64,000 nt of DNA, from NCBI GenBank assembly GCA_050946055.1, contig JBMNUB010000010.1, forward strand, positions 1-64,000, read 5' to 3'. This document shows, piece after piece, positions 25,273 to 34,077 of the stretch. A program made the translations under genes and the position numbers. The stretch is from Fimadaptatus sp050946055. Its GTDB lineage: Bacteria; Bacillota; Clostridia; Christensenellales; Aristaeellaceae. The notes under the pieces were generated by a model. It made no database searches and was not told where the DNA came from. It worked only from the letters and a program-made list of their open reading frames with translations. Every line of letters begins with the position of its first letter. Positions within the stretch are counted from its first letter, which is position 1.

Positions 25273-26850
25273 TTAACGAGCCAGATAGCGATCGTAGCAG
25301 GCCTGCTTGATTTCGCGAATGCGCTCCAAGTTGTAGGTGGAGTAGTTGTCCAGATAAGCCTGCCATACGGCATCATCGTCTATATCCTGAGCGCCGGTTA
25401 TGAAGTTGGCGCAGCTCTCCTTGGTGTAGGTGCCCAGCGCGCCGCCGATCAGATCCAGCTCATCGCGTTCTTCCAGAGTGTAGGTAGCGCTGGCAGGCAT
25501 CTTCCAGTTGGAGGATACAGCCTCGTTGGGGTAGAACCACAGGTCGTTGGCAGCGATGGCAGTGGGGGAGTTCTTCATGTACAGCAGCTCGGTGGCCTGT
25601 ACGCCGCAGCCGGACCAAGTCTGACCGCCGTACTTGGTTATGGGATCGGTGTCGGGGTCGTTGGCAACCAGATCGGTCAGCTTGATTTCGCCGTTCTCGT
25701 CGTAGTCCCAAGACACGCCCTGCTTACCGAAGTTCCAGTACAGGTGACCCTCGGCGGTGAAGCCGTAGTCGAGCAGCTGCAGGCAGAGCTTCATGGTCTC
25801 TTCGTCAGCGCACTTGGTTACGACATAGGTGTTGGTGCCGATACCGGGGCCGCCGAATATCATGGACAGGGTGCCGTCGTCGCCGGTAGGATAGTTGCTG
25901 CCTACCCATACGGGATCCTTGCCCTCAGCCTCGCGCTCCTTGTTCCAGTTGTTCAGCTGGCCCATGGAGGTGATGGAGATACCAACCTGATCGTTGTGAA
26001 TCTTGGCCTTGATGGAGGTGTCGTCCAGCGACAGGCAGTCGGTGTCCAGCAGGCCTTCCTCGTACAGCTTGTTCAGCCAGGACATGTAGGTGCGCCACTC
26101 AGGCTGTGCCTGAGCCAGATCTACCTTGCCGTCCTTTACGAACCACTGCTCAGTGGCAGCGCCGTAAGCGCCGAACGCGCCGGAGATACCGGTGGTCTCG
26201 AAGCGGCTCCAAGCGAAGGAGAACTTCGCGCCGTACTTCTCGTTGAACACGCGGATTACGTTTTCGAACTCGGAGAGGGTCTTGGGGTAGTCCAGACCGC
26301 ACTCCTCCAGCCAGTCGGTGCGAACCACCGGCCCGAGGTAGGAGTCGTTCCAGCCGCCATCCTCGCGGAAGAAGCCGAAGGCATAGTAGCGGCCATCGTC
26401 AGTCTTCATAGCCTTGTCATAGGCGGGATTGCTCTGCAGGAACGCATAGTAAGCGGGAGCGTACTCCTGTATGTAGTCGGTCAGATCCCATATTATCTCG
26501 TCTTCGAGGTACATGGAAGCGTCGTTCATCCAGCTAACGCCCATGATGTCGGGCAGATTAGTGGGGTCGGCCAGCAGGGTGTTGGTGTAAACGCCGCCGT
26601 CAGTGCCGGTGGTGGGCATCATGAACTCGATGTTTACGCCAGTCATCTCGATGAGGCCGGTGTGGAAGGGAGATTCTCTCCAGCTGGAGTACTTTTCGTG
26701 GGGGTTGATGGCGCTCTGATCGTAGAAGGTTATGGTCTTGTCGGTCTTGAGCGGGTAAGTGTCGCCGGCGGACTGAAGCTCGAGCGCGAACGCGGGAGCG
26801 GTAGCCAGCAGCAGACACAGCGTAAGGACGAATACCAATGCCTTTTTCAT
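25273..26850 (-). CDS. Extracellular sugar-binding protein, LplA type
   Basis: This 525-residue protein has a signal peptide (KKALVFVLTLCLLLATAPAFA) with no lipobox cysteine at the cleavage site. A family 1 solute-binding fold follows (DITGVNIEFM-like start, MLSWLNKLYEEGLLD and SWDYDENGEIKLTDLVAND). It delivers a sugar to the LplB/YtcP permeases encoded next. GAGGAGG precedes ATG 26850; the in-frame extension to 26889 lies in the leader. Codon choice is more biased than in neighbours, with more ATC for Ile, which suggests high expression. It is transcribed from a good promoter at 26916-26945. Confidence 0.94.
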   Translation of the reverse strand: MKKALVFVLTLCLLLATAPAFALELQSAGDTYPLKTDKTITFYDQSAINPHEKYSSWRESPFHTGLIEMTGVNIEFMMPTTGTDGGVYTNTLLADPTNLPDIMGVSWMNDASMYLEDEIIWDLTDYIQEYAPAYYAFLQSNPAYDKAMKTDDGRYYAFGFFREDGGWNDSYLGPVVRTDWLEECGLDYPKTLSEFENVIRVFNEKYGAKFSFAWSRFETTGISGAFGAYGAATEQWFVKDGKVDLAQAQPEWRTYMSWLNKLYEEGLLDTDCLSLDDTSIKAKIHNDQVGISITSMGQLNNWNKEREAEGKDPVWVGSNYPTGDDGTLSMIFGGPGIGTNTYVVTKCADEETMKLCLQLLDYGFTAEGHLYWNFGKQGVSWDYDENGEIKLTDLVANDPDTDPITKYGGQTWSGCGVQATELLYMKNSPTAIAANDLWFYPNEAVSSNWKMPASATYTLEERDELDLIGGALGTYTKESCANFITGAQDIDDDAVWQAYLDNYSTYNLERIREIKQACYDRYLAR

Positions 26851-26915
26851 GGGAATCCTCCTCGTAATAATGATTGTTACATTATTCACGCCTGCTATGC
26901 ACAGGTCATGAATAC

Positions 26916-26945
26916 ATTATACCCCCCCATGCCCTAACCTGTCAA
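26916..26945 (-). promoter_or_regulatory. Putative sigma-A promoter of the second sugar ABC operon
   Basis: On the minus strand TTGACA (26945-26940) and TATAAT (26921-26916) have an 18-base spacer. The upstream gap to 27169 is AT-rich and holds an 18-base palindrome ATGTATAT-TC-ATATACAT at 27133-27150, a possible operator. Confidence 0.65.
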
Positions 26946-27169
26946 TAACAAAAGTGAAATTAAATCAGAACGTTTCGGCATTGCTTTTCTATCAAGGCGG
27001 CTTTACTTGCACTAATGGAGGTGTTTTTGACGGCAATATATGTCAAAAGCTTACTGGCACTGGAAATGCATACACAATATTTGCGGCGGCAACGTAAACT
27101 GGAAAATGCCGGCATAAATGACAGCTTTGTGAATGTATATTCATATACATGATTAACTTCCGGCCCGGC

Positions 27170-27211
27170 GAGGCAAAAAAAGCGCCGCCCGGACAGGCAT
27201 CCGGGCGGCGG
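27170..27211 (-). terminator. Intrinsic terminator of fucO
   Basis: On the minus strand CGCCGCCCGG pairs with CCGGGCGGCG around ATGCCTGT, followed by CTTTTTTT. Confidence 0.9.
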
Positions 27212-27238
27212 GAATCGCCGCGTAACAGCGATATTCTA

Positions 27239-28387
27239 TTACATCAGGCTGCGGTAGAGCGCGGCGATCTCATCGACAGAGGTCTCGCGCGGGTTGCCGG
27301 GGCGGCAGGCATCGGCGTAAGCGGACTCGGCCAGGAACTGGACATCCTCCTCCTTGAGTATGCCCTTGAGGTCCTGCGGTATGCCTACGTCCTTGGACAG
27401 CCGCTTTACAGCGTCTATGGCCGCCTTGCGGTACTCGGCCTGGGACATGCTGTCCACGTCCTTAACGCCCATCACGCGGGCTATCTCGCGGTACTTCTCG
27501 CCGCTCTGCTCGGCGTTGTACTCCATGCCGGTGGGCAGGATTATCGCGCAGGCCACGCCGTGGGGGGTGTCATACAGCGCGCTCAGGCCGTGCGCCATGG
27601 AGTGAACCACGCCCAGACCCACGTTGGAGAAGCCCATGCCGGCCACGTACTGACCCAGCGCCATGCCCTCGCGGCCTTCGGGGTCGTTGTTTACGGCACC
27701 GCGCAGCGAGCGGGCGATTATCTCGATGGCCTTTATGTGGAACATGTCGGTCATCTCCCAAGCGCCCTTGGTTATGTAGCCCTCGATGGCGTGGGTGAGC
27801 GCGTCCATGCCGGTGGCGGCGGTCAGACCCTTGGGCATGGTGGACATCATGTCGGGATCGATTATGGCCACGTCCGGTATGTCCTTGGGGTCTACGCACA
27901 CGAACTTGCGCTTCTTCTCAACGTCGGTTATGACGTAGTTGATGGTGACCTCGGCGGCAGTGCCGGCGGTGGTGGGTACGGCGATGGTGAACACGCACTT
28001 GTTCTTGGTAGGCGCAACGCCTTCCAGAGAGCGCACATCCTCGAACTCGGGGTTGTTGATGATTATGCCTATGGCCTTGGCGGTATCCATGGAGGAGCCG
28101 CCGCCGATGGCGATTATGTAATCCGCGCCGCTCTTCTTGAACGCCTCAACGCCGGTCTGGACGTTCTCGATGGTGGGGTTGGGCTTTATCTCGGAATATA
28201 TCTCATAGCCAAGACCCGCGCCGTCCAGCACGTCGGTGACCTTCTTGGTCACGCCGAACTTGATGAGGTCGGGGTCGGAGCATATGAAAGCCTTCTTGAA
28301 GCCCTTGGACTTCACTTCGTCGGCTATGGAAGCGATGGCGCCCTTGCCATGGTAGGACATGCCGTTGAGCACTATGCGATTGACCAT
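27239..28387 (-). CDS. fucO: Lactaldehyde reductase (iron-containing alcohol dehydrogenase)
   Basis: This 382-residue protein is strikingly close to E. coli FucO, which has 382-383 residues. Shared blocks include IAIGGGSSMDTAKAIG, IPTTAGTAAEVTINYVITD-like sequence, KFVCVDPKDIPDVA, GMDALTHAIEGYITKGAW, and VAGMGFSNVGLG. The Fe-binding His residues sit in DALTHAIE, VVHSMAHGL and DTPHGVA. It reduces L-lactaldehyde, formed from fuculose or rhamnulose 1-phosphate, to 1,2-propanediol with NADH. The GH29 fucosidase at 3.2 kb provides a plausible upstream link. It is transcribed alone, with its own terminator. A related 1,3-propanediol or general alcohol dehydrogenase remains possible, but the match to FucO is strong. 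Confidence 0.92.
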   Translation of the reverse strand: MVNRIVLNGMSYHGKGAIASIADEVKSKGFKKAFICSDPDLIKFGVTKKVTDVLDGAGLGYEIYSEIKPNPTIENVQTGVEAFKKSGADYIIAIGGGSSMDTAKAIGIIINNPEFEDVRSLEGVAPTKNKCVFTIAVPTTAGTAAEVTINYVITDVEKKRKFVCVDPKDIPDVAIIDPDMMSTMPKGLTAATGMDALTHAIEGYITKGAWEMTDMFHIKAIEIIARSLRGAVNNDPEGREGMALGQYVAGMGFSNVGLGVVHSMAHGLSALYDTPHGVACAIILPTGMEYNAEQSGEKYREIARVMGVKDVDSMSQAEYRKAAIDAVKRLSKDVGIPQDLKGILKEEDVQFLAESAYADACRPGNPRETSVDEIAALYRSLM

Positions 28388-28670
28388 GTTAAAAACCTCT
28401 TTTCATATCAATAGTCCCGGACGATTGACAAATCAATTATACCACAGGACTTGGCAAACATCTCAGCTTGTTCGTTAATTTTTACGCTATATGTCCATTT
28501 GTTGGCAAAAATATCCGCACTGTTTGGTCAATACAGGCGAACTGACCGAAAATCTAAACTTTTCTTGTGTGCGGCGAAACGGCAAACTCGCAGGAGTACA
28601 ATGTAGACTTTCGGTCAAAACACGTCTGCGCCGGCAATACAGCGTTGCCGCGCGCACCGGGATGGGGCGC

Positions 28671-29486
28671 TCACTGCCCGGTGTGCATACCGCGCCAGCG
28701 CGAGATGTAGCCCGTGCCGTCCTCATCCTCGCCCATGAGCAGCCTGAGCGCATTTACGGTGTCGGCTATGCCCGCGTTGAGCGGGTCTATCATGGCGTAG
28801 TCCAGCCCGCGCGACGCGGCCATGGAAAGCAGAGCGGAGTTTATGGCCTCGCGGCCGGGCATGCCCGCCGAGGTGTTTGATATGCCAAGCAGTGTGCGCA
28901 CACCCAGCTCATCGCGCGCGCACGTGAGCGCATCCAGCGTGATGAGCGCCTGACCGGGCTGGCGGCACTCGGCGAGCACCAGACAGTCGGCAATGAGCCT
29001 GTCGCGCGCAAAGCCCATGCTGTCCGCGCGGCGCACGGCGTACCTGAGCGCGTCCAGCCGCGCGCGGACATCGCCGGGCCGGTCGCGCATGGCCAGCACT
29101 ATTAGCTGCGCGCCGTGTTCACCTGCCAGCGTCAGCATGCGCTCCAGCTTGTGCGGCTCGGCGGTGGTCGAGTTGAGTATAATGCCGCCGTGCCAGCCCT
29201 TTAGCGCGCGGCACAGCACATCGCAGTCGGGCGAGTCCAGCACCGGCAGCACCTTAGGACAGGCAGAGCTTACGCGCTCCAGCACCTCGCGCAGCGCGTG
29301 CGCCTCGTCTATGCCCGGCATGGCGGCGCATATGTCGATGCACTGCGCGCCAGCGTCGAACTGCGCGCGTGCAAGGCGTGCAAGCGCATCATAGTCGCCA
29401 GCGCGCAGCGCGTCGGCCACGTCTGCGCGCGAGGGGTTTATGCATTGGCCTATCACGGTGAGCCGGGGCAGGGAAGGTATGCTCAT
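28671..29486 (-). CDS. Pterin-binding (methyltetrahydrofolate methyltransferase-like) protein
   Basis: This 271-residue TIM-barrel protein resembles the pterin-binding domain of MetH, AcsE and MtgA-type methyltransferases and dihydropteroate synthase. Key segments are IGQCINPSR (compare IGERINPTG), AQFDAGAQCIDICAA, PVLDSPD and GIILNSTTAE, ending with TLLGISNTSAGMPGREAINSA. Such proteins move a methyl group from 5-methyltetrahydrofolate to a corrinoid protein. No corrinoid protein or reductive activase is encoded here, so the acceptor is unknown. Its start overlaps the end of the gene at 29483 by four bases (ATGA), so the two are co-translated. Confidence 0.8.
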   Translation of the reverse strand: MSIPSLPRLTVIGQCINPSRADVADALRAGDYDALARLARAQFDAGAQCIDICAAMPGIDEAHALREVLERVSSACPKVLPVLDSPDCDVLCRALKGWHGGIILNSTTAEPHKLERMLTLAGEHGAQLIVLAMRDRPGDVRARLDALRYAVRRADSMGFARDRLIADCLVLAECRQPGQALITLDALTCARDELGVRTLLGISNTSAGMPGREAINSALLSMAASRGLDYAMIDPLNAGIADTVNALRLLMGEDEDGTGYISRWRGMHTGQ

Positions 29487-30277
29487 CGCGCCACCTCGCG
29501 CACTATGGCGGCGTTCTCGGCCACCTGATCGCTGTCGCGCGGGAACATGCCCACGACTACCGCGTCAGAGGGCTTAATCGATTCAAAGGCATGCGCGAAC
29601 GCGGCGCGCACCGAGTCGTGGCTGGCGCAGTTGCGCCCCGCGCCCAGTATCTTGAACGCTAGACAGGGCTTATCGGTCGAGCGTATGAATCTGTACATTA
29701 TGTCGGGATCGCCCGCGTCGAACGGCTCGGGCTGGCCGGGCGCAGCCTTGCTTATGTTGTATACGCAACACATGAAGAAGTCCACGTCCCAGTGATGCGC
29801 GCAGGCGTACTCCAGCACCTCGGGCATGTGCGAGCCCAGTCCCACGGGCAGGCCGGTCTGCCGTATCACGTTCAGGCGGCGCTGTATCTCCGCATACTCA
29901 CCGGCCTTGAACAGCTCGTCCGTAACCGTCCCGTGATGATACATGCAGAACGCGCCGTTGTTCTTTATGAAGCGTACGCTGTTTTCATACGGCGACATCT
30001 CGGGCGCGGTCTGGCCTATCCAGTTGATGCGCCCGCCCTCTAATCGGTACTCGCGCAGTATGCGGGCTATGTGCTTGTCGCCGCGCAGCTGGGCGGTGTT
30101 TATGCCTTCCTCTGCGCAGCGTCGGAGCGTGTGCTTTATGCGCTCCGATGTGTAGTAATCCTCCATTTGCGCGTCCAGACCGGCGTTCTGATGCGACGTG
30201 CCGCTTATGGGATTGCCGCCTATTATAAGGCGCGATATGCGCGTGCCGCAGAAGTCTATCTCGGGGAGCGATGCCAT
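29483..30277 (-). CDS. Aldo/keto reductase-like TIM-barrel protein, function unknown
   Basis: This 264-residue protein begins like an aldo/keto reductase (CGTRISRLIIGGNPISG). It continues as a barrel with GINTAQLRGD, INWIGQTAPEMS, GLPVGLGSHMPEVLEYA and KPCLAFKILGAGR. I cannot place the usual Asp-Tyr-Lys-His tetrad, so it may use other chemistry. It overlaps the pterin-binding protein gene by four bases, implying that the two proteins act together, perhaps in one-carbon or methyl-group metabolism. The gene is preceded by GGAAAGGATG and by a long repeat array. Confidence 0.7.
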   Translation of the reverse strand: MASLPEIDFCGTRISRLIIGGNPISGTSHQNAGLDAQMEDYYTSERIKHTLRRCAEEGINTAQLRGDKHIARILREYRLEGGRINWIGQTAPEMSPYENSVRFIKNNGAFCMYHHGTVTDELFKAGEYAEIQRRLNVIRQTGLPVGLGSHMPEVLEYACAHHWDVDFFMCCVYNISKAAPGQPEPFDAGDPDIMYRFIRSTDKPCLAFKILGAGRNCASHDSVRAAFAHAFESIKPSDAVVVGMFPRDSDQVAENAAIVREVAR

Positions 30278-30394
30278 ATGTACACATCCTTTCCTATATA
30301 ATGTGTCAGATGTACGTCATGACGGTTGGAGCATGCAACGCAGAGCGCGCGTCGATTTGCTCTGACGGGTGAGCGGCGTGCGTGTGACAAGGTG

Positions 30395-30660
30395 TGATGT
30401 CCTGCGGGGTAGAGCATGCAGTCCTGCGTGTCAAAGTACGATGTCCTGCGGGGTAGAGCATGCAGCTCTGCGGGTCAAGGCACGCCATCCTGCGCGGCAG
30501 AACGTACCGCATTGCGGGTCAGGTTACGCCGTACTGAGTGTAGCGCGCGTCGCCCTGCGGGTCAAGCCACGCCATCCTGCGGGGTAGAGCATGCAGCCTT
30601 GCGGGTCAAGCCATGCTGTTCTGCAGGTTAAAGCACGCAATCCTGCGAACAATGCGCGCC
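30395..30660. repeat. Degenerate tandem repeat, period about 22 bases, about 12 copies
   Basis: The core CATCCTGCGGGTCAAGC recurs with variation at intervals of 21-23 bases. CTGCG-like centres fall near 30401, 30423, 30444, 30467, 30490, 30512, 30533, 30554, 30576, 30598, 30620 and 30642. Alternate copies favour GGGGTAGAGCATGCAG and GGGTCAAGCCACGC, giving a hint of a 44-base dimer. No ribosome site accompanies the open frames. The flanks 30278-30394 show nothing else. Confidence 0.75.
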
Positions 30661-30722
30661 TCCCTGCACATCGATTCTCCGCTAGGCGCGCCCCAACGCC
30701 GCCATATCGCCGCATAATGCAA

Positions 30723-30751
30723 GCGGGCGCGGGAATGGATCCCGCGCCCGC
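30723..30751 (-). terminator. GC-rich hairpin after oppA
   Basis: GCGGGCGCGGGA pairs perfectly with TCCCGCGCCCGC around ATGGA. The T-run on the minus strand is weak (TTGCATT), so it may act as a terminator or message stabiliser. Confidence 0.6.
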
Positions 30752-30768
30752 CAATAGCCGTATGTTTA

Positions 30769-32361
30769 TCAGGCCACAACCTCTGCGTACTCAAAGCAGA
30801 TATGACCCAGATAGTTCTTGGTCACGCCCTTTATGTTGGGCTTTACCAGATAGTCGTCGTTGTAGCTGAGAATGGGGCAGATGGGCATCTGCTCGGTCAG
30901 GTACTTCTCGGCCTCGATTATCAGCTGCTCGCGCTTGGTCTGATCCAGCTCCAGCATGCTGCCCGACACCATCTCGTCATAGGTGGGATCGTCCCAGAGG
31001 TTCTCGTAGCAGTTGGAGCCGGTGGTCAGCACGACCAGGTTGGCCACGGGATCGAGGTAATCGCAGGTGAAGCCGTTGAGGTCGATGTCGAAGTTGCCGT
31101 TGTCCAGCTCGTCCCAGAACACCTTGGACTCGAAGGTGACTATCTCAACGTCCACGTTGAGGTTGGTCTTCCACATGCTCTGCAGCGCCTGAGCGATGTC
31201 CTTGTTGCTGTTGGTGGCCTGTATGACCAGCTGCACGGGGCGCATGCCCTCGCCGTTGGGATATCCGGCCTCGGCCAGCAGCTCCTGCGCCTTGGCTACG
31301 TCCTCGGCGAACATGTCGCCCGCCACATCGCGGTAGGACTTGGTGGGGTCGCTCAGAGAGGGCTGCGCCTTGGGTATGAAGCCCAGCAGCGGGCTCTCGG
31401 TGCTCTCGATTATGCGATCGATGAGCAGCTTGCGGTCTATCGACATGGCGAATGCCTGACGCACGCGGCTGTCATTGAAGGGCTCCTTGGCGGTGTTGAA
31501 GTCCATGTAGCGTATGCCGATGCGATCCACCATGTTGTAATCCTCGGTGTCCTTGTAGGTCATCATGGCGTTGGCGGAGAGGTTGTCGGCCACGTTTATC
31601 TCGCCGTTCTGATAGGCGGCCAGCTCGGTCTCGGCGGCCTCGATTATGACTATCTCAAGGGCGTCTATCTTGACCTGATCGGCGTCTACGTAGTTGGGGT
31701 TCTTCTTGAATATCAGGCGCTCCTTGGTCTTGAACTCGACCGGGGCGAACGGGCCGTTGCAGACGTATGTGTCCGCAGACTTGGTCCAGCTTTCGCTGCC
31801 CTCGACCACGGACTGCTTTACCGGCATGAACGCGGTGGTGGAGGTGAGGCTGACGAACCAGGGCGCGGGATGCTCCAGCGTCACTTCGAGGGTCTTGTCG
31901 TCTATCAGCTTTACGCCGACATCGTCCAGCGTGCATTCGCCGTTGTAGTAGGCTTTGGCGTTCTTTATGACCCACATGCCGGAAACGGCCTTGGAAGCGG
32001 TCTCAGGGTTGAGCACGCGCGTCCAGGAATAGTAGAAGTCCTGCATGGTCAAGTCGCTGCCATCGGACCACTTGCAGCCGTCGCGCAGGGTGAAGGTGTA
32101 GGTCAGGCCGTCATCGGACACCGTGTATCCGGAGGCCAGCGCGGGAACTATGCTGCCGTCAGCGCCCATCTTGTACAGGCCGCGGAACAGCTGCTGCAAC
32201 ACTATCGAAGAACGGGAATAGGAGTTGAGCGTGGGGTCCATCTGCTCGGGATCGTCCGATATCGCGTATACTATCTTGGCCTCGGGAGCGTCAGCGGATA
32301 CCATTGCCGGTATCGCAAGCAGCATGAGGCTGAGCAGCATTGTGAGCAGTTTCTTCATCAT
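30769..32361 (-). CDS. oppA: Oligopeptide-binding protein of an ABC transporter
   Basis: This 530-residue family 5 solute-binding protein has an N-terminal signal peptide (KKLLTMLLSLMLLAIPAMVSA) without an obvious lipobox. Typical blocks are DPEQMDPTLNSYSRSSIVLQ (positions about 36-55), LRDGCKWSDGSDLTMQDFYYSWTRVL near 95-120 and DSRVRQAFAMSIDR. Pairs of ATG at 32361 and 32358 follow GGAGGAGG; I chose the first. It is divergent from oppBCDF across a 0.8-kb gap with promoters on both strands. It probably binds peptides and hands them to OppBC. Confidence 0.94.
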   Translation of the reverse strand: MMKKLLTMLLSLMLLAIPAMVSADAPEAKIVYAISDDPEQMDPTLNSYSRSSIVLQQLFRGLYKMGADGSIVPALASGYTVSDDGLTYTFTLRDGCKWSDGSDLTMQDFYYSWTRVLNPETASKAVSGMWVIKNAKAYYNGECTLDDVGVKLIDDKTLEVTLEHPAPWFVSLTSTTAFMPVKQSVVEGSESWTKSADTYVCNGPFAPVEFKTKERLIFKKNPNYVDADQVKIDALEIVIIEAAETELAAYQNGEINVADNLSANAMMTYKDTEDYNMVDRIGIRYMDFNTAKEPFNDSRVRQAFAMSIDRKLLIDRIIESTESPLLGFIPKAQPSLSDPTKSYRDVAGDMFAEDVAKAQELLAEAGYPNGEGMRPVQLVIQATNSNKDIAQALQSMWKTNLNVDVEIVTFESKVFWDELDNGNFDIDLNGFTCDYLDPVANLVVLTTGSNCYENLWDDPTYDEMVSGSMLELDQTKREQLIIEAEKYLTEQMPICPILSYNDDYLVKPNIKGVTKNYLGHICFEYAEVVA

Positions 32362-32502
32362 ATAGTGAAGCCTCCTCCGATTATGTTTGCCGGACTGCGC
32401 CGCCAAACGTCCTTATGCAAGACATGATAGCCCGCTTGAGGGGCGCGCTAAAGGACTGCATGAAAGACGATTTTAGCGAAACTGCAAATCTGTGCTGTTA
32501 CA

Positions 32503-32531
32503 AAGATAGCAGAAAACGCGGCGCTTGTCAA
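32503..32531 (-). promoter_or_regulatory. Putative promoter of oppA
   Basis: On the minus strand TTGACA (32531-32526) and TATCTT (32508-32503) have a 17-base spacer. Confidence 0.5.
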
Positions 32532-32699
32532 TTGTAATTATGCTCATATGCGGACAAATATGGCCTTTACAGGCGAATTTAACACATAATATGAACCAAA
32601 GCTTTCGTGGGGCGAACATATAGCGCGGAAAGTTCAGCGGCACAAAGCTGCACATCAGCGCTTTAGCAGCCTGATAAATTGCGTTATGCAAGAAATAAC

Positions 32700-32728
32700 T
32701 TGCAAATATCGCCCAAAGAGGCTATAAT
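32700..32728 (+). promoter_or_regulatory. Putative promoter of the oppBCDF operon
   Basis: TTGCAA (32700-32705) and TATAAT (32723-32728) have a 17-base spacer. It would first transcribe the small ORF at 32815. The sequence between the two divergent promoters, 32532-32699, shows nothing further. Confidence 0.6.
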
Positions 32729-32814
32729 CCGTATATACGCCTGTGGCGGGCCGGTATGCAAATTATGCATCTAATTGTATATACTAGCATGTCTGCCGGA
32801 GAGGTGCTTTTAAG

Positions 32815-33030
32815 GTGATTATCGCCCTTAGGCTTCTTGCGGCGGCGCTTGCAGTGTCTGCGGCGCTGACCTGCTACGGCATGCCGGATGGCCGTGCGCG
32901 GGATGAGGCGCGCCTGCGCGGGAAATACGGCCTGCAAGCGCCTGAACCCGCTAAGGACGGCGGCACTTTGCATGGGAATATCGACGTCGGTATATCCATA
33001 AAGGATGGCGCCGGAGCGAACCATCCCTGA
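32815..33030 (+). CDS. Small protein with an N-terminal hydrophobic helix, unknown
   Basis: This 71-residue ORF begins with GTG 32815, about eight bases after GGAGAGG. Residues 1-20 (IIALRLLAAALAVSAALTCY) could be a membrane anchor or signal sequence, and the rest is short and charged. The cysteine after AALT is not a good lipobox. It lies between the opp promoter and oppB, so it would be the first gene of the message. Supporting signs are the ribosome site and the placement. No family is recognised, and it could be a chance ORF in a leader. Confidence 0.35.
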   Translation: MIIALRLLAAALAVSAALTCYGMPDGRARDEARLRGKYGLQAPEPAKDGGTLHGNIDVGISIKDGAGANHP

Positions 33031-33074
33031 TGGTGAAGCGGAATGTCCGCCATGGCAAGGCGGAAGCGCAGTGT

Positions 33075-33101
33075 GCGCGCGGCAAGATATCTGCCGCGCG
33101 C
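33075..33101 (+). promoter_or_regulatory. Stem-loop in the oppB leader
   Basis: GCGCGCGGCA pairs perfectly with TGCCGCGCGC around AGATATC, 36 bases before oppB. There is no T-run, so it is more likely a processing or stability element than a terminator. Confidence 0.4.
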
Positions 33102-33137
33102 ATAAATACGGCTGCGCCAGTAGTGTAGGGAGGAAGT

Positions 33138-34064
33138 ATGGCAAGGTATATAGTAAAGCGCATAATAGCGGGTATACTGACCACGTTCGTGCTGATCACG
33201 GCGACCTTCTTTTTGATGCACGCCATCCCCGGCGGCCCCTTCAGCCCGACCGAGGAGAAGAATGTGCCGGTAGAGGTCATGGAGCGCCTGAACGAGAAGT
33301 TCGGGCTGGATAAGCCGGTGTGGGAGCAGTATCTCATCTACCTGAAGGATCTGCTGCACGGCGATTTCGGCATATCGTACAAGCAGCTGGACGTGACCGT
33401 CAACGAGATGATACATCGCGGCTTCCCGGTGTCGGCAAAGGTGGGCATATTTGCGGTGCTGACATCGCTGCTGATAGGCGTGGCGCTGGGCATAACCTCG
33501 GCCATACGCCGGCACAGCTGGGCGGACTGGTGCAGCATGGCCTTTGCCACGATAGGCATATCGGTGCCGGTGTTCGTTATATCGGTGCTGCTGCTGTACC
33601 TGTTCTCGGTGTGGCTCAAGTGGCTACCCACGTTCGGACTTACCAGCTGGAAGCACTATATACTGCCCGTGGCCTGCCTGTCGTTTAACCCCATAGCGTA
33701 CATAGCCCGCCAGACGCGCTCCTCCATGCTGGAAGTCATGGAGCAGGATTACATCCGCACCGCGCGCGCCAAGGGCGTGCCGGAACTGTGGGTTGTTGTG
33801 CGCCACGCGCTCAAGAACGCCATTATGCCGGTCGTTACCTACCTCGGGCCGCTGATAGCGGGCCTTTTGACCGGTTCGTTCGTGGTCGAGCGCCTGTACG
33901 CAATACCGGGTCTGGGCCGCGACTTCGTGACCAGCATAGGCGACCGCGACTATACGCTGATAATGGGCATAACGATATTCTTCGGCATATTCGTAATAAT
34001 CTGCAACCTTATAGTGGATATAGCTTATGCGCTGATAGATCCGCGCGTCAAGATAAACGAGTGA
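33138..34064 (+). CDS. oppB: Oligopeptide ABC transporter permease
   Basis: This 308-residue protein has about six membrane segments. It begins MARYIVKRIIAGILTTFVLI and contains the binding-protein-dependent transport loop EQDYIRTARAKGVPE. It ends with the typical IVDIAYALIDPRVKI. It forms the channel with OppC. GGGAGGAAG precedes its ATG. OppC follows 13 bases downstream. Confidence 0.96.
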   Translation: MARYIVKRIIAGILTTFVLITATFFLMHAIPGGPFSPTEEKNVPVEVMERLNEKFGLDKPVWEQYLIYLKDLLHGDFGISYKQLDVTVNEMIHRGFPVSAKVGIFAVLTSLLIGVALGITSAIRRHSWADWCSMAFATIGISVPVFVISVLLLYLFSVWLKWLPTFGLTSWKHYILPVACLSFNPIAYIARQTRSSMLEVMEQDYIRTARAKGVPELWVVVRHALKNAIMPVVTYLGPLIAGLLTGSFVVERLYAIPGLGRDFVTSIGDRDYTLIMGITIFFGIFVIICNLIVDIAYALIDPRVKINE

Positions 34065-34077
34065 GGAGGACTGGGCT

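Noticed and set aside
25744..26937. Long plus-strand frame opposite the sugar-binding protein
   Set aside because: It has no recognisable domain and covers a well-supported minus-strand gene.
30395..30660. CRISPR array or coding repeat protein
   Set aside because: The period of 22 bases leaves no spacer, and the open frames have no ribosome site and differ in phase with the repeats.
30802..32427. Long plus-strand frame opposite oppA
   Set aside because: It is low-complexity (Val, Gly, Leu, His) and lies fully under a clear solute-binding protein gene.
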